NCBI GenBank assembly: GCA_031308135.1
Contig: JAHLJT010009419.1
Span: 39,115,221 to 39,179,220, forward strand
Length of the DNA stretch: 64,000 nt
Source of the DNA: Acheta domesticus
Taxonomy: Eukaryota > Arthropoda > Insecta > Orthoptera > Gryllidae
Direction of reading: 5' to 3'
The stretch's first letter is position 1; each line of letters begins with the position of its first letter. Positions 57,241 to 64,000 of the stretch are shown here, one piece after another. The notes below the pieces were generated by a model. The model saw only the letters and a program-made list of their open reading frames with translations. It searched no databases and was not told the DNA's origin. Made by a program: the position numbers and the translations under genes.

Positions 57241-60200
57241 AATCTCTATTTTAGTGAGCATCATTGACCTCATGTGCACACATTGCGTAATGAGAATATT
57301 CATTTGAACAAAAGGAAGTTCAGCAGTGTCATTATTCATTTCACATGTAAGAGATAGTCACTTTTAGGAATACGTAACATATTTATATAAGAGTGTGTGC
57401 TTTTGAGAGTAAAGAACGGTTAAGAAGAAGTTATTGTTCACAAAAGGTCAATTTTACTCAGAATTTATAACTGTAATCCTTGAACAGCTTATACATCACT
57501 CATGATTTCTGTACAGTTGTGGTTATTTAAAATCAGCCATTACCAGCGGTATGTTCCGCTTGAAACAGTGATGCCATTATCTCTAGGCTGCAGACTGGAT
57601 TTTGCGTCACTGATAAAGAGGCGCACGGAAATTTTGGTTGACGTACGCAGTGTCGAGCAGTAGAAGAGAATGTCATGTCAAAGCATTACCTTGCGTAACA
57701 TGATCATAGTTAAATCCCTTTCTCCACGTGTGCATATTCCCGTGAAATCATCTCCCAGGGAAATTCACAGATTTTATTACGTGAAATTCCCGCCGTTTTG
57801 CATATATAGTTATGTGTTAAAGAGACAACACTGCGCTTGATCAAATATTTTAAGCAGCAGTACTTTAATACTTGCGAACGTGCTGGTGGCAACTCCTTGG
57901 AGTGCACTTTTCTTCCAGTGTCTTCTCGAAAATATTCCGGAGCTCTCTGAATACTGTTTTTCGCTTTTGTAGTATATTTTATTCCTTTTATTTCTTTCCA
58001 TTTGTACATGTATCAAAAACTTATGAATTTATTCATTTATTTAACTATCATTGAACTTACTTTTGAAATTCCGACGAGTGAGAAACTTCGCTTACAGTTT
58101 TATATAAATGTACATCGAAACTAAGTCAAATTTTGTGTCGGTTCAATTATTCCTTTGTGGTTACAAACATTTTATCCGGTTCACCGACAGCATAATATGA
58201 TTTTCTAGGGCATTAAAGCAAAAAATTACAATTTAAATAAGTAATAAAAAGCGCATGTGTTATGTGAAAATGTCAGTTCAAAGGAAGAAGGTAAATATAC
58301 TTTCACATACATTATATATATTATTTTATCCACTATATAGACATTTAGGTGCACAACACATTTACAAAAAACCTGCACAATACATTGCACTATGATTTAC
58401 CTGCACAATACATTTTCTTTGTAAATTCAGTCAGCCTTCCAGAGGAAATGAGACGTGAAGATGGAGGCGCGGGCATGACATAAGCAACACACACAGGTGA
58501 GTCGATAAAAAAATGACATATTTATGCGGGGCATTACATATGCGTCACAAACATGTAAGTCGGTAAAAATTTAAACTCGCAAAATTCTTACGTTTGGAAC
58601 TTGAAACCCATTACATAGGGATACATCAAGAAAGACAAATAAATCTGAAGTTTCTATCTTCTGTTTCTGAGACGTTTTTGAACTTTCTATTACATTTTTG
58701 GAGATTTAGTTCTTTTGGATGCCCCCATTCCAAAGTATGGTTAGTCAAAAAGTACAGAAATCCGAAATCTATGTAAAATGAAATTGAAGGAAAAAGACAA
58801 ATAATATTTCCCTATATAATTAAACGGACTATTTGATATTCTTAGCAATTTAATTCCAAATGCTTAGCTACATTACAGTGGTTTCTTTCGCACTGGACCA
58901 GACCTAAAATGACCATGTCAGGGGCTGGCCTTCAATGTCCGTTTCAACTAAAGATTTGAAGCAATTTTCAATCGTAAAACCATTATTATTTACAAAGTGC
59001 GAAGTTTTCGCACGAAGTTTTTGCAGTTTCAGATAGTCAATATTTATTCCGTTTAAGTCTCGAGGTAATGCTCGGAATAAACATTTATTTTTAATAATAT
59101 ATTAACCAGTTTAAAACGATGAGATAAGAGAGATTCTAATGCGTATCCTGCAAAAAAATAGTATTTACTATACATTTGTATACAGGGTGAGTCACGTAAC
59201 TTTAGCACCTTCTGTAACTTTTGAACGGTTGAAGTTATTGCAATTCAGTTTTCACAGAAGTGCATGAGGGAATGGGGCTAATTGATACGTGAATTCATTT
59301 CTGTTTCATCAATTTGTATTTGTATTTTGTATTTTTATATACAATTTGTACTTGTATTTTACGAGACATTTGAGGTAACTTTGTTTTTTCAAATAAAATT
59401 ATACATATTTTTTCAGTTTATCATGACGAGCGTAAAAAGACAAATACAATGATATACACATTGTCATATGTTAGATGAGCACTTTTTTGAGTAATTTTGA
59501 TTTTTGCGACTAGGGTTTAACGGGTATTTTGAATGTACTTGTAACCGAACGCCACACAAGGTCACGCAGCACTCCACTGGCAAACGCGCTCGCGGGGACG
59601 GGAAAGGACGGGATTTTAGTATTTGAAGATACGAAACATATGCCAAATATTCACAAAACTGTTCTCTCAGTTCTTTTCCTTGAAACGATTGAACCCTTTT
59701 ACATTTACTGCACAAAAATAACAATCATCATGATTCGCCATACCATCGGTACACTAAAGTTCTAACTCCTCAGTTTTCCACTGACCGTGACACTTCACAC
59801 AAGCTTTGCATAGATATGGGAAGCCCATGACTTATCTTGATTCCCCAGTTTTATACCAAAACATGGTTCATATGTTTTTCTATGAAGTTTGTAATGTTTC
59901 TTTTCTGTTTTGGTTGCGTAAATATACCCAAAAATGTAGCAAATTACATTACGGTTGTTCAAACGTCTTCCTGAAGAACTCTGTTCTTTAACAAAAGAAG
60001 ATATATTAATAAGATGAAGCTCAATTGAAGTGTCCTGAAAAATAATGCGACATTCAATGAGTAAAATTATTATTAAAATATATTAAAAAAATGAAAAAGA
60101 GTTTTTATATAAAAATAGATATTTGCGTTAAATGCTGTGAGTTTTATGATATCATCATTCATTACAATGTTCATAGCATAAAAACTAGACCCAATTTAAT

Positions 60201-63200
60201 GAAATTATTGACATCTTGATTCAGCATATGCGATTTTGTAAATTCATTGCAAAATCCTGGGCAAGTGAAAAAAGTATTGTTTGTTGAACAGTGTAATTAC
60301 TGTAGTAAAATCAGTAGTTGTAAATACTAGTCAACCATTTGTATCACTTTCTTCAATGTATCTATATATGTTCTTTTTTAAGTAAATATTTGTTAACGAT
60401 TTTCACGTAATGAATGACTCACGAAGCTTCTCGCAAACAGAAGGAAAGAGTGTAGCATTGGGGATAAAACAAATGTTCTGATGTATATTTTAAATATTAC
60501 GTTTTTGAGCTGGCAGATAATTTTCCTGTTCACTTGCATAACGCGAACACAAAACAAAACTTGTCAGAGAAACAGGACGTTGCGGCAGGTAAAGGATGAA
60601 TTTCCGGCTTAATGTAAAAATAATGAACGGCACGACAAGAACGTGCTGTGGCATTTTCCTCGTAAATTACGTAACGCAAACAATGAAAAGAGTGCGCTGT
60701 GTATTGTGTATGGTCACACCAAGCTCGAGATTCACATTGTGAGGTCGCGATATACAGATTTTCAGGTGTCAGGGGAAAACTTCATTAATTAATGACTTGC
60801 ATCGCATAGTGTACAAAAAACCGGTTAGTTTGTTTCGGAGACACAGCTTCAGTGAGTGCGTGAAACCTCTTGTGCGTGCTGCGGAGGATGTATGAACAGT
60901 ACAGAAATGTATCCCAATGCGCAACTTAAATATCGTCACTCCTTGGAAATCTGACATTACGAACTTACGTAATAGATTGACTTATTGTCTAATAACTTGC
61001 TCGCTATTCCTCGTGGGAGTTTGTTTTGCACGCTCGGTAAGGTTTCTATAGCTTGAGCACGAGGTTAAATTTAGTTCCGGTGGAGCCTGATCATGACGCC
61101 ATTTCCGTACGCGACACTTGCGTAATCAAAGCTTCTTTCCTCTTCAACGATTCCGACATATGTGCACAAGTAGTATGATTACAATACTTTTAGCGTTATA
61201 ATACTGATGAATAGCCAACGACAGGCGCGATTGAAGTTTGTAATACGAGGCGTTTGCTGAGATTTATAACCCGCAGCATGTAATTTGTATTATCGACTGT
61301 GTGCCATTCAACACGTTTCGTAATACTATCTTACAAGAAAAATCGTACAATTTAAACGAGAAATATTATTTCTTGGAATAAGTTTATTCAATCGCCGTCT
61401 TTAGCTACAGTTCAATTGTTCTTAACGAACGTAGGACTGTTAAATTTAACGGACGTCGACCACTTTTCGCTCCTGTTTGCGTTAAAACAAGCAGCACACA
61501 ATTAGCAGTACACAATTACGATAAGATGCATCCAATTTTTAGTTTTACATGGTTTCGTCACATGCGGTTTTAACCAGCAACCTCCTACAGAACGAAATGA
61601 AAGATATTTCGCATCAAAAGAAGTGGAATAAGTTGAGGTGAACACGAAGAAATAGGAATAAAGATGTATAATAACTTTCATAAATTCAAGGAAATCAAAT
61701 AAAAAGTTGCACAGTAACGAACACTTGAACAGAAGAAAAGATGAGAAATCTTGGCTAAATAAAAAAGAAATTGTGGGAGAAGAAGAAAAAGGAAAGGCAT
61801 CCCAACTAACCATGAACACACTAACTAAGAAGAAATAAAAAAATAATCTAGTGTTGTCTTCTCGGATTGTCAAGAAATTCTTCTTCTATTCTTCTTTTCT
61901 TTCTTCTTTTCTAACTTCTTCTTATTTTAATTAGTTTTCCTGTTCTTCAGTCTTAACTGCAGTGAATCGCTTTTCACCCATTCTTCACATCTATATTCAT
62001 CGCAACTCACAAAACTCTGACCAGAAGAAATCTTTTAAACGGTGTGTTTAAGAACAAGATACTAGTGTTCCCAATAATTTCAGTGTCAGTTCAGAATTTT
62101 TTAGTGCAAAAGATTAAGTAAGTCTAAATTACAGCCAAGCCCATTGTCTTAAAGTTCCTTATACACAATTGGCAGGAACATTAACAATAACATTGTTCTT
62201 GCACTCGATTGTACATTAATTAACCGGAAATATTTCCTACATGTAATTGGTATAATTTTCAGCCACGCAGCAAAGAATGTGTAAACAATTATTTTATTTT
62301 TCCGAAAGAAGACGGTTTGTAAACAAACTCTTTGTATTTCTGAACCCTAACGCACAGCAAAACGATGAATTGCTCTTTAAAGAGTTGAGAATTTAAAGAG
62401 GGTCTGAAAAGAAGAAAGCGGGCATTGGCTCCTGGACAGTGAGAAAATCTTTTAACAGTTTCTCCGTTAGACCGTGTACTCAGTTATAGTCGTGAATTAA
62501 TTAGTGAAACAAATCACTTTTCACAGCATGTTTTAGGTTGTTGTTTTTTTTATTTATTTATTTTGAATTATCGCTCTTTCCACATCTATCGCATAGATGC
62601 TGTAGAAAGATGAACATGGAGAAAATGGTACTGCGAAAAACTGATATAATTCAGACCCTTGAATCCTCCCCTGTCTGAGTCCCCGCCCCTCCAAAACAAA
62701 CGAAACTGTATGTTGTGGAGTCTCTCATGTCCGCTCTTAGCCTTCATGTGTAGAGCAGTGGAGTGTGAGGCGTGTTGGTGAGCGAGTAGCTAAAGACCCA
62801 CGCAACTTTTGCGTCAAAACGCTTGGAAGCGTGGGCAGCGGGAAATGGAATCGTGAAAATGTGCAGACGTCACAAAAAGGCGACAACAACACAAGAATGG
62901 AAAGGGTATCGCGAGTTTGAATAATAACGCATGAGCTGGTAGTAGATCTTTTTCAGTGAAAAGCGTCATGTTCCAAATTGCAGACATAATGAACGATTTT
63001 CCGGAAACCAAACATCTCCTATGTATGTTTTGGTATTTCGGTCTGAAAAATCGTATGATGAGTTATTCTCTGAAAGTGCAGCTTTCCAAATGCTAGTTGT
63101 GTGCAAGAAGTCGACTAGATCAGTATATTCCTGTATTGCACTGACATACCGTATAAGCGATATTATACATCAATCATACTATTACATTACTTACAGGTTA

Positions 63201-63734
63201 CTTAATCTTTAATAAACATGTTCTCATAGTAAAATAACGTGTATTGTTATTGTCTTCATTTTGTTATTGTTTCAAAATTCCAGTGGGTACACATCCTTTT
63301 TTCTGTGTAACGCTGAGGAATATTCTTCCCTCCGTCCGTCGAAATGTTCTTCCCCCTCTCGCTGACAAACTGACGTTCGTGAACCAATTTCCCGTGAGCG
63401 CATAGTGGTAGGTATTCTCTTCAGACAGTACGCACTACACCAGTCATTTTTTATCGTATTCGATACTCAATACGATGCTCAGGAATTGTTTCAGTCAGAA
63501 ATTCTCAATTCACTGAGTACATGAGCGAAGACAACCAACTGTAACTATTGTATTTTGTAACATCAATTTTGGGTGTCTCAGAATGTTTTGTTTAAATGTT
63601 ATGCAACTAATTATTCACTTAGCACACGAAGGGTCGGGTGCACCCAGTGGATTCATACTTGGACAACTACAATTCTAAACTCGTTGAACTGACTCATTTT
63701 TGTCTGTAAATAAGGAAGTAATTCCTGAGTTGAG
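57241..63734. other. AT-rich intergenic sequence, no gene seen
   Basis: No coding segment, tRNA or well-bounded transposon found. A motif TACAGGGTGAGTCACG at 59,182-59,197 looks like a transposon terminus, but no partner end was found. Short AT-biased frames (for example 61,502-61,873 minus, Ser/Phe-rich) are not credible genes. Confidence 0.5.
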
Positions 63735-63955
63735 TTTTGACACATTTTGCATTTCAAACTCGGGAGCGTCACAAGATATCACTCCCCCGCAATTCAGGTG
63801 ACCTCTACCCCGCAAACCGATCTAAGTCGGCGCCGGATCTCGCCAGCCAGCAGGTGAAGGTCACCGCCATCTCCCACGATGAAAACATGCGCTACATTTA
63901 CGGAACTAATGACCTTAGCAGTTGACGTGCGCGGAATTACTTATCGGTCAACTCT
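63735..63955 (+). mobile_element. 3' part of a SINE copy (plus)
   Basis: 5'-truncated copy containing GTCGGCGCCGGATCTCGCC, CACCGCCATCTCCCACGATG, ATGCGCTACATTTACGG, ACTAATGACCTTAGCAG and TTGACGTGCGCGGAATTAC. It corresponds to the last ~200 bp of the family and shows the family 3' end clearly. Confidence 0.7.
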
Positions 63956-64000
63956 GACCTTTGTGCTCCGCCACAACTCAGATAATCGACTTTTAATTGG

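Noticed and set aside
59182..59300. TACAGGGTGAGTCACG, resembling a transposon terminus
   Set aside because: No inverted partner or target duplication found in the neighbourhood.

Overview
The window looks like AT-rich, transposon-loaded insect nuclear DNA. There is no operon structure, no ribosome binding sites and no dense coding. The only protein-coding gene I can support has an intron and belongs to the EcKL (ecdysteroid kinase-like / CHK kinase-like) family, which is characteristic of insects and other arthropods. The mobile elements (tRNA-derived SINEs, Jockey-like and CR1-like LINEs, Tc1-like and hAT-type elements, solo LTRs) fit the same picture. I cannot name the species.

The gene lies on the minus strand at 48,332-56,561. 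A large GC-rich exon (55,759-56,561) carries the kinase N-lobe and the HGD motif. A second exon (48,332-48,875) begins just before the DFQ motif and runs to the stop. A donor and an acceptor in matching phase join them into a predicted 448-residue protein across a 6.9-kb intron. The intron holds a solo LTR ending 45 bp from the acceptor, two copies of a 230-bp hAT-type MITE, a fold-back element, two copies of a second MITE family (one split by the hAT MITE) and a 305-bp-period duplication. A third copy of the hAT MITE sits 31 bp past the stop codon.

Region by region: 0.9-20 kb holds ten of the window's twelve or so copies of one roughly 500-bp tRNA-headed SINE, on both strands, one of them split by a 368-bp MITE. 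Between 14.7 and 32 kb there are large GC-rich, strand-asymmetric low-complexity tracts and three big minisatellites: a CT-rich 18-mer at 24.6-25.7 kb, 71 identical-looking 12-mers at 28.5-29.4 kb, and a 33-mer at 30.9-31.8 kb. At 33.1-33.9 kb is a CpG-rich block resembling an insect 5' UTR plus a possible coding exon on the plus strand. At 34.5-35.7 kb is a decayed Tc1-like transposon with TA target duplications. At 39.1-39.4 kb is a minus-strand CR1/L2-like LINE relic. At 40.8-43.5 kb is a 5'-truncated Jockey-like LINE with an 11-bp target duplication, cut by a 1,473-bp solo LTR with a 4-bp target duplication; the reading frame on the two sides is continuous once the LTR is discounted. From 56.6 to 63.7 kb I see no convincing feature.

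The window contains one plausible functional gene embedded in several generations of nested transposons. I found no evidence for a new multi-gene system. The most informative things are the exact insertion footprints, the transposon load immediately around exon 2 of the kinase, and the homogeneous 12-bp array.
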